From: Sciurus carolinensis
Lineage: Eukaryota; Chordata; Mammalia; Rodentia; Sciuridae
Assembly: GCF_902686445.1 (NCBI RefSeq)
Contig: NC_062232.1
Coordinates: 19,016,897-19,080,896 of the forward strand
Length of the DNA: 64,000 nt
Reading direction: 5' to 3'
The notes under the pieces are model-generated. The model saw only the letters and a program-made list of their open reading frames with translations, did not search any database and was not told where the DNA came from. Both the position numbers and the translations under genes were made by a program. Position 1 is the stretch's first letter, and the number at the start of each line of letters is the position of its first letter. Shown here one piece after another: positions 44,380 through 56,270 of the stretch.

Positions 44380-44670
44380 AAGCAGATGCTAAGACAAGGA
44401 TTTGGATATAAGTAGTTTATTTCAAAGGTGATCCCAGGAAACATCAGTATAAGAGTGGAGAGGTAAGGACAGAGAAGTAAAGAAAGCCAATTAATGGTGT
44501 GTTAGCAAATCAGTTACCACTATGGGCAACTGCATTTGGGTAATTCTATGTGTAGAGCATATCTCCGAGTTATTCCACCTGAGATTTGAGGATGCAGCAA
44601 CTCCCCAAGAGATGCTGAGGGCTCCTTCTGGAGGCATTAACTCTTCAGTACTTTGGACAAGGTATGCCTT
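44380..44670 (+). repeat. Ancient repeat, copy B (shared with 29401-29720)
   Basis: 'gtagtttatttcaaaggtga', 'tcagttaccactatgggcaa', 'gtgtagagcatatctccgag' and 'caactccccaagagatgctg' occur in the same order as the partial copy at 29401. It is better preserved than copy A. Confidence 0.55.
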
Positions 44671-45834
44671 ACAGTCATAAAATAAAAAGCCCTCAGTAAA
44701 AATAAACAATGCCAAGGAGATATGGAAAGGGCACTAGTAACTTTTTTTATAGAAAGGTGCTGAAACGCATTACATAGGAAACAAATTAAGGACACTACTT
44801 CTCTGTAATAGCATTGGTAGAAGGCTAGCTATAGCTGTCACATAGAGTTAATGGCTGAAATTGAGACTTGGCTATCTCTACAAATGACTCATGTCCTTTA
44901 CACTGAGATGTGCCTAAGGTATCACCACCTGACCATGAGCATTTTAACCAGTATTACTGCCATATGTCCAGCCATGACCATATGGAAATATCTCACTGAC
45001 ACACCCCATGTACTAGCTTTGACAATTAGATATTGGTCGACAATGGAGCTTTGTTTTTTGATCATGCCAACAGCCAGGAAAGTACACTATTAGATGACTG
45101 ACTCAAAAGAGCTAGGCAGAAAGTAGGATCTGAGAATAAAATTTTAAAATTGGCCAAGAAACCAGCAAAACTGATGAGGATGGATAGACCAATCTAGGTG
45201 GCCTGGATAAGTTTCAAACAGAATGCAGATGCCTCGAGGAGCTTCTGATGTCGTTCTTAGGCTGGCTTCAACATGCTGGCACTCTGAAGTAGGATAAACA
45301 AATGAGTCTGAATTTTACAATTCAGAGCAACAGAACCCAGCTTCTAACTGATGGCATGAAATGGAGAAACATACTGTATATCAAAAAGTCTCTGGGAATT
45401 CCATACAAAACCTCAGTGCTGAATATCGGCTTCATTTCAGAGGGGAACAGTCTGGATCATACGTTTCTAATTATGTTGGTTTTTTTTTTTAAACTTAAAA
45501 TATACACTTTTCAAACTTTCTACATATAGACTTTTTCAGTTGGGAATAATCTTTTCAAAAATTAAGGGGCTACCACCCTTCTTCCTACATCTCTGTAATC
45601 AAAAGAAATGAGGTCACTTCATATCTTCTTTCTGGCATTGTAACTGTTTATTCAAAGGAGCTCTGCATATCTTCCAGGTGCTGAGGTTTTGAGCCTAGCC
45701 TTGTCTGAAATTCCTTCCTGATGGGGAGCCATAGCCTTCATAACTGTGTGATCACAGTGGAAAAGTAGAAAGAACGATCTAAACTTTTTGTGTAAATGTG
45801 AATAACTTTAATAGTCATACCAAAGCATTTCTGG
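44671..45834. other. No gene recognised
   Basis: Frames of 75-80 codons (44851-45093, 45302-45529) have no recognisable domain. A T run lies near 45480-45490. Confidence 0.35.
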
Positions 45835-46290
45835 TTGTCATTCAGGCTGCTATAATAGTACCACAGGCTGGGAGCTTATTTAAAAACTGTAAATTTCTTA
45901 GTACTAGTGGCTGAGTAGTCCAAAATGAAGGCATTGATGAATCTGGTGTCTGATAACCCACCTCTTGTCTGGTAGATGGCATCTTCTCGCTGTGTTCTCA
46001 CGTGGAGGAAGGGCCAAGATAGCTCTCTGGGGTCTCCTTTATAAGATCAGTCGCATTTATGAGGATTGTGCCCTCATCTTGCTTCCTGAAGACCCCCACC
46101 TCCTAATAGCATTGCATGGATGATTAAGTCTCAGGATATGAATTTTAGGGAGACGAACATTCAGACCACAGTATTTGGTGAACAATCACCTCCTAAAGAC
46201 CCCTGCCTCCTAATAGCATTGTATTGGTGATTAGGTCTCAAAATATGAATTTTAAAGAGACAAACATTCAGACCATAGTATTTGGTGAAC
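45835..46290 (-). mobile_element. MLT1/MST-type MaLR LTR, reverse, with tandem duplication
   Basis: Reverse LTR blocks: 'tcattcaggctgctataata', 'gctgtgttctcacgtggagg', 'gctctctggggtctccttta', 'tgaggattgtgccctcatct' and 'gacgaacattcagaccacag'. The LTR 5' end (at the right here) is present twice, at about 46077-46183 and 46184-46290, a 107-base tandem duplication with moderate divergence between copies. Confidence 0.8.
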
Positions 46291-48361
46291 TCTGTATTAA
46301 GTTAAAGCTGTTTAAATATCATCATCTTGAGGTTGAATAAAGTGGTTTATCTCTTAATCATAAAAAGTACAGTTGGTACATGGAGTTGAGGCCAGGGACC
46401 TGTCTTCCCATAGCCTTCCAGGACATAGACTGAGGAAAGCTCTAAAATTTCAGCATGTGACTTCCAAGACTTCTCTGAGCATGACTTAAGTCAATAGATG
46501 GCAGGAAGGGATGCAATAGAAGGAGAGGGAAAGAGAACAGAGATCTAGAGCATCTCGAAGGGGCCCAGCCTGGAAGTAGCATCTGTGCCCAGAACTCGGT
46601 CACATGTCATCACCTATCTCTAGAGGAGGCTAAGAAATTTAGTCTAGTCAGGTGCTTAAGAGAAAAGGATTTTTTGCACAGCTGGTCATTTTCTGCCACA
46701 AATGCCATTTGAGGGCCATCTCTTTTCCTCTTCCCAACTGAGCTTCACCACCACAACCAAGATGTGGAAAGGCCCTTCTGATTTCCTGACTGGAGCAGTG
46801 CATTACAGGTGGACCCAATTACAACCCAGGATCTTACCTATATGCTTTTTTGTCTTTAATTCTGCTAATCCCTCTGTCTTCTGAGAATGGACAGAGAACA
46901 GACCAATAAAGAGAAACATAAAGCAAAGACATGGATCAGAATCATATCACTACCACCAGAACCATTGCTGGCTCTATAACATTATATCCAAAGACAGATT
47001 CAGTATTCCTGTGAGCTCATAGACCTCAAGCCTATAGTGATACATACTTTCTGCTCCTGAAATCCTTGAAAGGACTGGTGCTTCTGTCTGAAATGGCCTG
47101 TCCCATTGATAATGCATCTACAATCCTAAACATGGGAGAAGGCTCATTCTTCAGAGGATATAAGCAGCAAATTCTTTTTTCATCTCCTATGATACAGAGT
47201 AGGAGTGCTGTAAATGCCAAGCAGTATGGATTTTTAGAATGATGAGTCATTTCTTCTGGTTTTTTTTTCAAGGCAATTATTCATCCAGTCTGGATCTCTC
47301 CAAGATGAGCCAGTAAGTCTGTCATATAGATGAAAAGAATGGCTGAACTCCCCAAAAGACTTATTTAGGTCAGATGGTAACGCTGGGGCAAATGACTTTT
47401 AGAAAGTGTCTGCTTTAAGAAAATAATTAAAATTCAGAACTCAAGGGCTGAGACTATTTACCAATGTAACCCTTGGCTTTAAAAATCCTCTGGCACCAAA
47501 GATCTGGGTTATTTTTATGGAACAGGGAATCTAGCTTATGCTTCATTTTCTTCAGGTAGGTAGGTATCCAGGTCCTAGAAAAATGTCTCCTTGGCTCAAA
47601 GTTAGAGATTTAACAAACAGCAACATCATAAACATTGAATCTTCAAGTTGCTTAAGGAAATAAATACCACAACCCAAGCCTGTATATACCTCCACTTTCT
47701 GTAATGCACTCACTACCCTTGTTTTCTGTCTCCAGTTTACCCCTGCCTTGAACCACCATCTTTGTGCACCCAAGTTATGATTCTCTCAGCCTCTTTTAAT
47801 AGTTGCTTGTTGCTCTCTGCACAACATTTATACAGGTGGGGGAAAATCTTCTGCTACTTATCAAAACTGGTATTGCTTCCATTTTTAACTCAGTTTGTTA
47901 AAGATAGGATAATAAACCATGGCTTGCTACCCAAAGAAAACAATTTCCTGACCCTAACCCTTATTGAGGCAGGCCTGTTCCCAAGTTTATACACCCTAGC
48001 TTGGTATGTGCCAAGCCACTCAGCAAAAGAGATCACTATCACTGCTTGCACAGATCTATGAAACCAAAAGCCTAAACTTATTTCGTGAAGAATCACTGGG
48101 CTCACTTTGATATAGAAGAGGCTGGGTTACTTTTCATTTTTTTCTACCCACCTTGTACCAGGTGACACAATCCTATATTCCAGTCCATGTGTGTGTCATG
48201 GGGGACATTATTCTGCTCATTACACCCTTACTTTTATCAAAAAGAAAATGTATTGCAACTAATGTGCTGTAGCATGGTCCACTAACTGCCAATTTCCTCA
48301 CATATTTGTAAGAAAATTTATTCAAAGAAAGCTGTCATCATACAACTCCTTTTTTATTTCA
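46291..48361. other. No gene recognised
   Basis: Frames of 60-99 codons (46702-46884, 47032-47271, 47552-47773, 47762-48061) show no known motifs. No repeat family is recognised with confidence. Confidence 0.35.
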
Positions 48362-48515
48362 TTTTTTTTTTCAGTACTGGAAATTGAACCCAGAGGCACT
48401 CTACCACTGATCTGTATCCTCCAGGCCCTTTTGAGACAGGGTCTCACTAAGTTGCTGAGACTAGTTTCAAATTACAATTATCCTGTCTAAGCCTCTCAAA
48501 TACCTATGATTAGTT
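48362..48515 (-). repeat. B1-ID composite SINE, reverse, diverged
   Basis: 'tcagtactggaaattgaacc', 'ggcactctaccactgatctg', 'gagacagggtctcactaagt' and 'ttgctgagactagtttcaaa' keep the reverse order. The B1 end is more degraded than in other copies, suggesting an older insertion. Confidence 0.85.
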
Positions 48516-48883
48516 TCATTCTTTTTAAACTTAATTCTTAAGATTGGTCCTGAGTAAAAAGTAATCAATTGTGGTTAAAGAAGTAAAGTCATTCTTGTAC
48601 ACATCTCAAACCTGGAGAGAATCTATCTACACCATGTGGGTAGAACTTGTTCAGAACCACCTGGCTAGCTTGTTACCAAACAGGGGAAGAGTTTGTTTGA
48701 ATCCAGAGTGGTGGATTCTTTTTACATCACAAGAAGCCAAGGAAACTCAAAATCTCAAACAACTTTAAATTCATCACCATATTTTCTTTTTTAATGTAGC
48801 CCAAATAGAGGGATTCTTTTCAGTAATTCCATCTTATTGTAGACTAAGTATCTTTAGGTATCTTTGGTATATCATCAGATACC

Positions 48884-49015
48884 AAACTTTCTGAACTTTA
48901 ATTTCCTTATCTTTAAAATGGGAATGATAGTACTTAGAGTTCTGGTGACCATTATTTATAAAGTTCTAAGCATAGAACCTTGCAACTGTAAGCACTCAGT
49001 AAGTGAAAGCTATTA
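48884..49015 (+). repeat. MIR SINE fragment, forward
   Basis: 'aatttccttatctttaaaat', 'gggaatgatagtacttagag' and 'gtaagcactcagtaagtgaa' are forward MIR blocks from the core to the 3' end. Confidence 0.75.
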
Positions 49016-49599
49016 TGATAGAACTATCATCAAATATGATTTATAGAGAGCAAATTTTTGTTGAAGTGTGAAGAATAGATTGGGAAGAGAAGAGAGTTCT
49101 TACGGAGAGGTGTGTTAAAAGGGTTGCAATAATTCAGAGACAATGCATATCTGACCAAGACAGTGGCTATTATGATAGGGAAAATAGAATTGGAAAATAT
49201 TACTATGGGGAGTCAACTGAATTAACTGCTAATCAGATGTGGGTGGAAGAAAGATAAGGGAGAAGTTCAAGATGACCCTTAGGAATTACTAAAGACAGTT
49301 ATTCATTCAATAAATGTAGCAATTGTATTGGGACACTTTGGAGGTAACCCAGATGCTAGTAACTTCAGGTAATCAATAAATGAGGAGTTTTCAAGAGCTG
49401 CATCTGAATCCATCCAAGATCTGCTGAAAAGGTCTTCCCTCAACCCTGACTGAGTAAACTCCAGAGAATACTGGACCTTGCACTCCCTATCAGGTTGATG
49501 AGGTAGACTCCCAACAGGACTCTCTGGAATCACTTCTCAGAGGTGTGCTAACAATTTCCCAGGACCCTAAGGTGTGATCATCAAGCAGGGTTATTAACA
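49016..49599. other. No gene recognised
   Basis: A 76-codon reverse frame (49303-49533) is without known similarity. No repeat is called. Confidence 0.35.
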
Positions 49600-50800
49600 A
49601 GGATGCCAAGATAATTCAATGAAGAATGGTCTTTCCAACAATTGGCCCTAAGATAAGTGAATATGCACATGTAAAAGAATGCAGTTGGACCTCTACCTCA
49701 CATCATATATAAAAATTAAAAATGAACCAGAGATCTAAATTTGAGAGCTAAATCTATAAAGCTCCTAGAAGAAAACCTAGGGGCAAATCTTCATAACCTT
49801 GGATTGGGCAATGAGTTCTTAGATATGATAAAAACACAAGCAACAAATGAAAAAATAAACTATCAAAATTGAAAACTTCTGTGCTTCAAAGGATATCAGC
49901 AAGAAAATAAGACAAAATGGCAGAGAATTTTTGTAAATCAGATTTGATAATGGACTTCTATCTGGAATATATACAGAATTCCTACAATTAATAAAAGGAC
50001 AATGCAATTTTTAAATGGGTAAAGGATTTGAATAAACATTTCTCCAAAAATATTTAGATGGCCAGTAAGATATAAAAAGATGCTGAACATCATTAGTCAT
50101 CAGAGAAATCCAAATTAAAATTAATGAAATGCCACTTCACACACACCAAAATGACAGTAATCACTGACTGGTAGAAGTGTAAAATAGTGGCAAACTCTTT
50201 GGAAAACTGACAGTTCCTCAAATTTAAATATCAAGTTAGCATATGACCCAGTCACTCTACTCCTAATATATACCCAAGAAAAGTGAAAACCTATATCTAT
50301 ACAAAAATTTGTGTGAATATTCATAGTATCATTATTTATAATAGCCAAACAGGGGAAACAACCCAAATTTCCATTAACTGACAAATAAGTAAATTAAATG
50401 TGGTCAATTCATATAATGGAGTATTATTCATCAATAAAAATGAAGTACCCATATATGCTACAACATGAATGAACCTTAAACTTCATGGTAAGTGGAAGAA
50501 ACTGTCATGAAGGACCACATTGGTATGTGGAATTCCACATAATGGAATTTTATATTAATTCCTTCTATATGAAATGTCTAGACTAGGCAGATCTATTTAG
50601 TGACAGAAAGGAAATTAGTGGTTTCCAGGGACTTGTGAGGGGGAAATGAGGAGTGACTGACAAAGAAGACGGGGGTCTCCTTTTGGGTGATGAAAAAGTT
50701 CTGGAATTGATTGTGGTAATGGTTGCACAGCTGTGTGTAAATATTAAACCATTGAATTTTACACTTTAAATGGGGTGAATTATATGAAAATTATCTCGAA
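49600..50800 (+). mobile_element. L1 ORF2 3' third and 3' UTR, forward
   Basis: This is the longest L1 segment in the window. Ordered blocks include 'aaagctcctagaagaaaacc', 'tgaaaacttctgtgcttcaa', 'ggtaaaggatttgaataaac', 'tgctgaacatcattagtcat', 'ccagtcactctactcctaat' and 'gtggtaatggttgcacagct'. Frames are broken throughout. It is an old family with no visible poly(A) or target-site duplication. Confidence 0.88.
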
Positions 50801-50919
50801 GTTATTGGAGAGGAGAAGCAAAGTGAAGCAGGGGGCAGTCTGACTTACTGGCTTCCAGATTTGTAACACTCTTGTATACCTGGTGATTCAAGACCCAGCA
50901 GTCGCTTCACCAGAATTCA

Positions 50920-51045
50920 GGCTCCCCCATGACTGTGTGAACTTGAGCACATGTGACATAACCTCTCCAGGCCTCAGTGTTCTCATCCAGAAAGTAGAAG
51001 ATTGGCTCAATTACCTCTAAATCACTTACAGCTTGAAAATTCCGT
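50920..51045 (+). repeat. MIR-like fragment, forward
   Basis: 'ctgtgtgaacttgagcacat', 'aacctctccaggcctcagtg' and 'ttctcatccagaaagtagaa' correspond to the forward MIR core. Confidence 0.65.
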
Positions 51046-51984
51046 GCTGCAAACCAACTTTTCTAAGTCATGAATTGCTTCTCATTCTGCATACTAAACA
51101 CTGACTACATTCAAAGCTTAGTTAAAATGATTTAATGGGATGGATTCTCCTTAGCCAAAAGATATTGGTTCATACCATTCTTCTCTGCAGATTTTGTGTT
51201 TTTGGTATATTAAGAATGGGAAGAAGTTCTTTGTCTATAAAGTTGATAAGATATCTGGGTTTGGGAGAAACGAAGCATCTTAGAAGGACTATATCAACCC
51301 TACTTGAGCACCTAGGAAATAGTTCTTTCCCCCTTAATTTTTCAGCAAACCATTTTGTCTATAAGTAAGCAAAAGCATTAAAATCAAACCTTCATTTGCG
51401 CCCTTGATTTCAAAACCAAAATGTCTCTTTTGCTTCAGTGCTCCTAGCTAAAATCCTGTGGATTAGCCTTTGTTTCACTGTAAAAACAATAAGCTTTGCT
51501 AAGTGTGACAATGAGAGTACCTGACTCTGAATTCTAACATTGCTTTTGGGGGTAAAAAGTTGTTCTTTATTCCACTGTCTCATTTAAAGCAGGAATTGGG
51601 ACATGTGTTTACTTAAAATTTTTGACAAATAGCTTGATAAATACTGTTTGAACAAAGAAGAATGATCCCAAGACTCCTCTATTCATCAACCAAGCTTAAT
51701 GGGTTGATATTTTGCCAACTGAAAGGTGGCAAGTCCTTTATGACATGCTTCTGTTGGCTCATTGAGCTGCTTGAAGTATCTCTATACTGAATTACAGGTT
51801 CATGAGCTGGGAACTCAAAACAACTGAAGAAGAGAGGTGACTGAAGTTATTCAGTTCTGATGGTCAGAAATTTTGGATGGATCTATGGGAGAGTTGTGTG
51901 AATTTCCATGCATGCATTTGAGTAAATAATTATGAGTTTAAGGTGAAAAATAGAAGGACTGTTGCACCACTGTGGTATTGGGTG
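51046..51984. other. No gene recognised
   Basis: A 77-codon frame (51135-51368) shows nothing recognisable. No repeat is called. Confidence 0.35.
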
Positions 51985-52417
51985 GTGTTATGGTTTAGAT
52001 ATGAGGTGTTCCCAAAAAACTCATGAGTAAGACAATGCGAGAAAGTTTAGAGGTTAAATGATTTTGGTTATGAAAGGTTTAGCCTAATGAACATATTAAT
52101 CCCCTGATAGGGATTAACAGTGTGGTAACTGTAGGTAGGGAGGGTGTGACTGGAGGGGGTGAGTCATTAGGGGTGTGCCTTTGGGATATATATTTTATCC
52201 TTGGTGAGGGGGGGTCTCTCTGCTTCCTGGAGTGATATCCTGAGCCACTTTCTTCCACCACAATTTTCTGCTATAAGGTTCTGCCTCACATCAAGCCCCA
52301 AAGAATGGAGCTGGCTATCTATGGACTGAGACCTATGAAACCATGAGCTCCAAAACAAACTTTCCTCTGTTCTTGTGAGGTCTTTTGTTCAGGGCCGCAA
52401 ATAGCTGACTAAAACAG
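51985..52417 (+). mobile_element. MaLR-type solo LTR, forward
   Basis: It begins TGTTATGGTTTAGATATGAG and ends 'agctgactaaaaca', the usual TG...CA ends. Inside are 'gagggtgtgactggaggggg', 'gggtctctctgcttcctgga' and 'ctatggactgagacctatga'. It is homologous, in opposite orientation, to 55001-55424. No internal region or partner LTR is adjacent. Confidence 0.8.
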
Positions 52418-52659
52418 ATGATCACCAGTGAGCTTATCTGGACTGCTAATCTTTGATAGAACAGTCCTTTTCTGTCATAGAAGACCCTCAATAACTGTTT
52501 CCAATATTTCACTGCTTCATCCCAAACATCCAGTTATATCCCAGATCTTCTATTTTTATTCTTATTTGAATGTTTCTTGTATCTGCCCAAGTTCACCTTA
52601 CCCACCTAGGAGAAACCATTGGGTTACTCACAACAGACAGAAGTGTCATTCAAAAATCC

Positions 52660-53170
52660 CCTAAAGGATCATATTTTCCAGCTTAAGAATCTTTCAGTGA
52701 CTTTGTATTGATTCCAAAATAAATATAAATCCCCTCACCTCATGAGCACAGGTTTCTTCTGAAACTGCCCTTGCTTACCTCTTTATTTCCTTATTTGGAT
52801 TCCTTCTATGCTTACCTCTTATCTACACTCATACCATATCCAATCTTGAATATGTTCTGCCATTTGCCCATTGAGAATTCCTCCCTCCAAAATTCCCCCC
52901 TTTGTTTTCTTCTCTGCCTGGCTAGTATCTATACAATTTTTAATATATGACTCAAGTATCACCTCTCACTGGAAGCCTCCCACAACCCCTCCCATCCCCA
53001 GGCTGAGTAAGATACATCTCTGTACCACCTAAGCATCTTCTGCTCACCTAATTCACTCTATGTCAGCCATTCTCTCATCATACCATGAGGTCCCTGAGGA
53101 CAGTATCAGTTTTTATCTCTGTTCTCAGGGTCTAGTACACTTCCTGAATCTGAAAGATGTTTCAAATTCT
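52660..53170 (+). repeat. L2 LINE 3' end, forward
   Basis: Clear L2 order: 'aatctttcagtgactttgta', 'cttgcttacctctttatttc', 'caagtatcacctctcactgg', 'cataccatgaggtccctgag' and 'gttctcagggtctagtacac'. Confidence 0.8.
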
Positions 53171-53221
53171 TTTGGAAGTAGTTAATGTCACTGAAAATAG
53201 AGATTCTGTATTGCATATGGT

Positions 53222-53640
53222 TTTTAAAAGCATTTATTGATGGGTAACATATGGAAAATTACTCAACTCAGTGTATTAGCTCCCAGAGTCCCCCCATTGT
53301 ACCCCCTTTCAGTCTTTGCTGTCCCAAATAAGCACTATTCCAACACCATGAATTACTTCTGTCTGGTTTTGAATTTAAATAAATGGAAGCATATGGTATG
53401 TTGTCTTGGTCTGGCTTCTTTCGCTCAACATTTTGTTTATGAGAGCCATCTATGTTTTTGTCTGATTGCAGTCCATTCTCATATCTGTATAGTATTCCAT
53501 TGCGTAAATAGACCAGAGTATATTTATCCAAGCTACTATTGTCAGGCAGTATTTGGATAGTTTCTGGTTTGGGGTTTTTACAAAGAGTGCAGTGATCTGT
53601 TTGCATTTTAACTTATTTTGTCAGCAAAACCACTTTTTCC
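53222..53640 (-). mobile_element. Old L1 3' end, reverse
   Basis: In reverse L1 order: 'tctttcgctcaacattttgt', 'gtatagtattccattgcgta', 'ctactattgtcaggcagtat' and 'acaaagagtgcagtgatctg'. The 107- and 112-codon frames found here on opposite strands are by-products. Confidence 0.75.
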
Positions 53641-55000
53641 AAGGAATGCCTTCAGTTATGTCTTTAATTCCAAATGAATCTATCTGCACATTCTCTTTTA
53701 CTTGTCAAGTTAATTAGAGCTGTATCAGGGAGGTCAAAAAAGGCAGATCAATTATCAAAGAGTGGTGAGTAAAATCAACCTCCAATGACAAAAATGGCTT
53801 ACAAATTTAAACAAGCACAATTTTCTACCCCAGACATTCTAACATGCAGTTTCCTGTAATAAACATTCATGGTCTCAGGGTTACAAGTCAACAGTCCTTG
53901 GAGTTACTAAAACAAACCCTACAATACCATAGAAGTGCTTTTTGCCCTTTTCTAATTAACAATTTTAGAACTTCAACTGCATAATGATGATATATATAAG
54001 TAAAGATTTAGTTTAAAAGTTGAGAAAACTAGTATGTAAATATTTGCTAAACATCCTCATCTGTTTAAAGAGCAATGGTTAATCTGGTGTTTTACATTGC
54101 CAAAAGTGCTCATGTCAACATCTTAAAATTTTTCTCCATGTTTTCTCATTTTCTGCTATTTGAAACTCATGGCCTCTGGTTTCAGTGTCAGTCTTAATTG
54201 AGGCTGAATCAAAGATACACAGGACTTGTTTTTATTTCCCATCATGATGTACATATAAATTCATCATCTGATTTAAAAATTACTAAAATTTTCTCTGAAT
54301 CTAGCTGAATTAAATAACATTTTAGAAAATGGTAGAGGAGTAAAGACAGGGTTCCAATGACTTCATTGCAGTCTTTTACATCCCCATGTTTTAGAGATGT
54401 GAACTAGGAAAAGGTGAAAGGTATAATCATTTGACTATTAAATTGAGATGTAAGCATGATCTTGAGATCTTAATCAAGCACCAAATAGAAATACAGAAAG
54501 ATTGGGAAAAAGAGAGGGGAAAATACAAGGAATGTTTCTTTGACATATTAGAGAGGGTGACTAGACAAGCCATCAGTAATGAGCAAAGTGGAAAAATTAA
54601 CAACATATCTGAGAAGCAATTAAATGATCTCAAGTTAAACAGGGAGACTCAGAAGGAATTCTAACAATAGGAGCATATTAAAAGCAAATGAGTAAACATT
54701 GCTGTAGCACACAAGTGTGAGGGGAGGGAACAGGAAACTGCCAAGGTACTGTCTTCAAAAAAGCTCATGAACAGTGGGTATAGAGTAAGGGGCCCTGATG
54801 GAGCTTGTTGTAGGTTGGTTCCCCAGATCTAGATGTTGAGATGAGAGTTCTGTACAATTGATTTATTTCCAGGTTTTCTCACATAGTTGGATTGGGAATG
54901 GGGAAGGGAAGGAGGCCAAGTAGGAGTGCAGTGACTAGAAAAGCCCTATGAAGGGTAACTTGAGCCAAGTCCTGAAAGAGTTCTGGGGACATGTGTGTAT
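53641..55000. other. No gene recognised
   Basis: Opposed frames of 68 and 77 codons (54427-54664) mirror each other and are chance. No repeat is called. Confidence 0.35.
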
Positions 55001-55424
55001 TACACAGCTTTACAGCAATGTGACCAAAATACCTGACAAGAACAATTTAGAGGAGAGAAAGTTTATTTTGGCTTAGTTTCAGAGAGTCAGTTCATAGTAG
55101 GTCAACTCCATTGTTCTGAGGTAGCACATCATAGCAGAAGAGCATGGTGGAGGGAAGTTGCTCAGAACGTGGCATCTAGGAAGTGAAGAAAAGTTGAGGG
55201 AAGGGTAGAAGGAGCCACAGCGGGAAGACGAACCCTTCCAGGGTATACCCTCAGTGATTCACCTCCTCCAGTCACACCCTATCTGTCTGCAGTTAACACC
55301 CAGTCAATCCATTCACACTAGGATGAACAGATTAGGTCTCAGCTCTGTCTAATCATTGCACCTCTGAATATTCCTGCATTAACACAGGAGCTTTGGGGAG
55401 ATGCATTACATCCAAACCATGACA
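55001..55424 (-). mobile_element. MaLR-type solo LTR, reverse
   Basis: The reverse complement starts TGTCATGGTTTGGATGTAAT and contains 'agggtgtgactggaggaggt', then an AATAAACTTTC polyadenylation region and 'ttcttgtcaggtattttggt'. It is homologous to the forward LTR at 51985, 2.6 kb away. Confidence 0.8.
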
Positions 55425-56129
55425 CGGAAGTCACATCTTAGTATTTTTTCCCCCATCAGGAACACAGGGACTGTGAGTGCCTATACACTCGGACTATCAG
55501 TCATTGGTGCAGAGCTACCTCTGGGTGCACCTCTCTTTGCATAGGTAATGTGGGTATCAGCAGCTCAGGGAAGACGTCCAGCAAGGAGTTGCAGGGGCAT
55601 CTGTTGAGAGAGAATGCATGCAGAAAGTAGATTTGATCAAATAATGCTAAATGGGTCCAAGGGAATACTGGGCAGAACCCTCACAGCAGCTGCTACAACA
55701 CTCTAAATCATCATTATTAAAACTAGAGTAGCATTACCAAAATAGAATAAGCAAATTGGAGAGTGAGAAATGAATAGGGAAGATACAATTCAGTTCTGAC
55801 CTGGCTCCTTCTGTAGGTCATGGGCAGACAGGTTGATCAGAACACTTCCCCGGATTATGCAACCTGGAGTTGAGAGAGACGCTTTCCCTCTGATTGTGGA
55901 GTTGTGATAAGGTAAACCTGGAGCTTCCAAGGCAGTCACTATGTAGATCACTGAAAGAAGGTAGGAGATACCTGAGTGAATGGCAGATGAACAATCAAAG
56001 TGATCCCTGAGTGTATTTGGATCCCTGGTTCTAGATATTCTTCCCTTTATTGTACCTCAGATTTAATGTGGTTTTGGATTCAGAGGTCAATTGATTATCC
56101 TCTTAACTGAGCTATATCTCTAGTGCTGG
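55425..56129. other. No gene or repeat recognised
   Basis: Repeat-free in appearance. No frame of note. Confidence 0.35.
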
Positions 56130-56200
56130 AGCTATGGAAGTGAAGAGAAAAGACAAAGTCCCTGACCTCATGGAGCTCACATTACAGTCTAGGCGGGGAG
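56130..56200 (+). repeat. Ancient mammalian repeat fragment (family unassigned)
   Basis: 'caaagtccctgacctcatgg' and 'agctcacattacagtctagg' match the family seen at 18255 and 32895 and are closer to its consensus. Confidence 0.55.
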
Positions 56201-56256
56201 ATAGCCAATTCACAAATAGGATCATTTGTAATAGGGTTGACAAGAAAGGTCTTTCT

Positions 56257-56270
56257 GCAAAGGCTTATTT
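56257..56270 (+). repeat. L1 target-site duplication, left (14 bp)
   Basis: GCAAAGGCTTATTT occurs here and again at 56963-56976, flanking the L1. The three terminal T overlap the poly(T) of the element. Confidence 0.9.

Noticed and set aside
53237..53606. Opposed frames of 107 and 112 codons
   Set aside because: Both lie within an old L1 3' end and mirror each other, with no known protein similarity.
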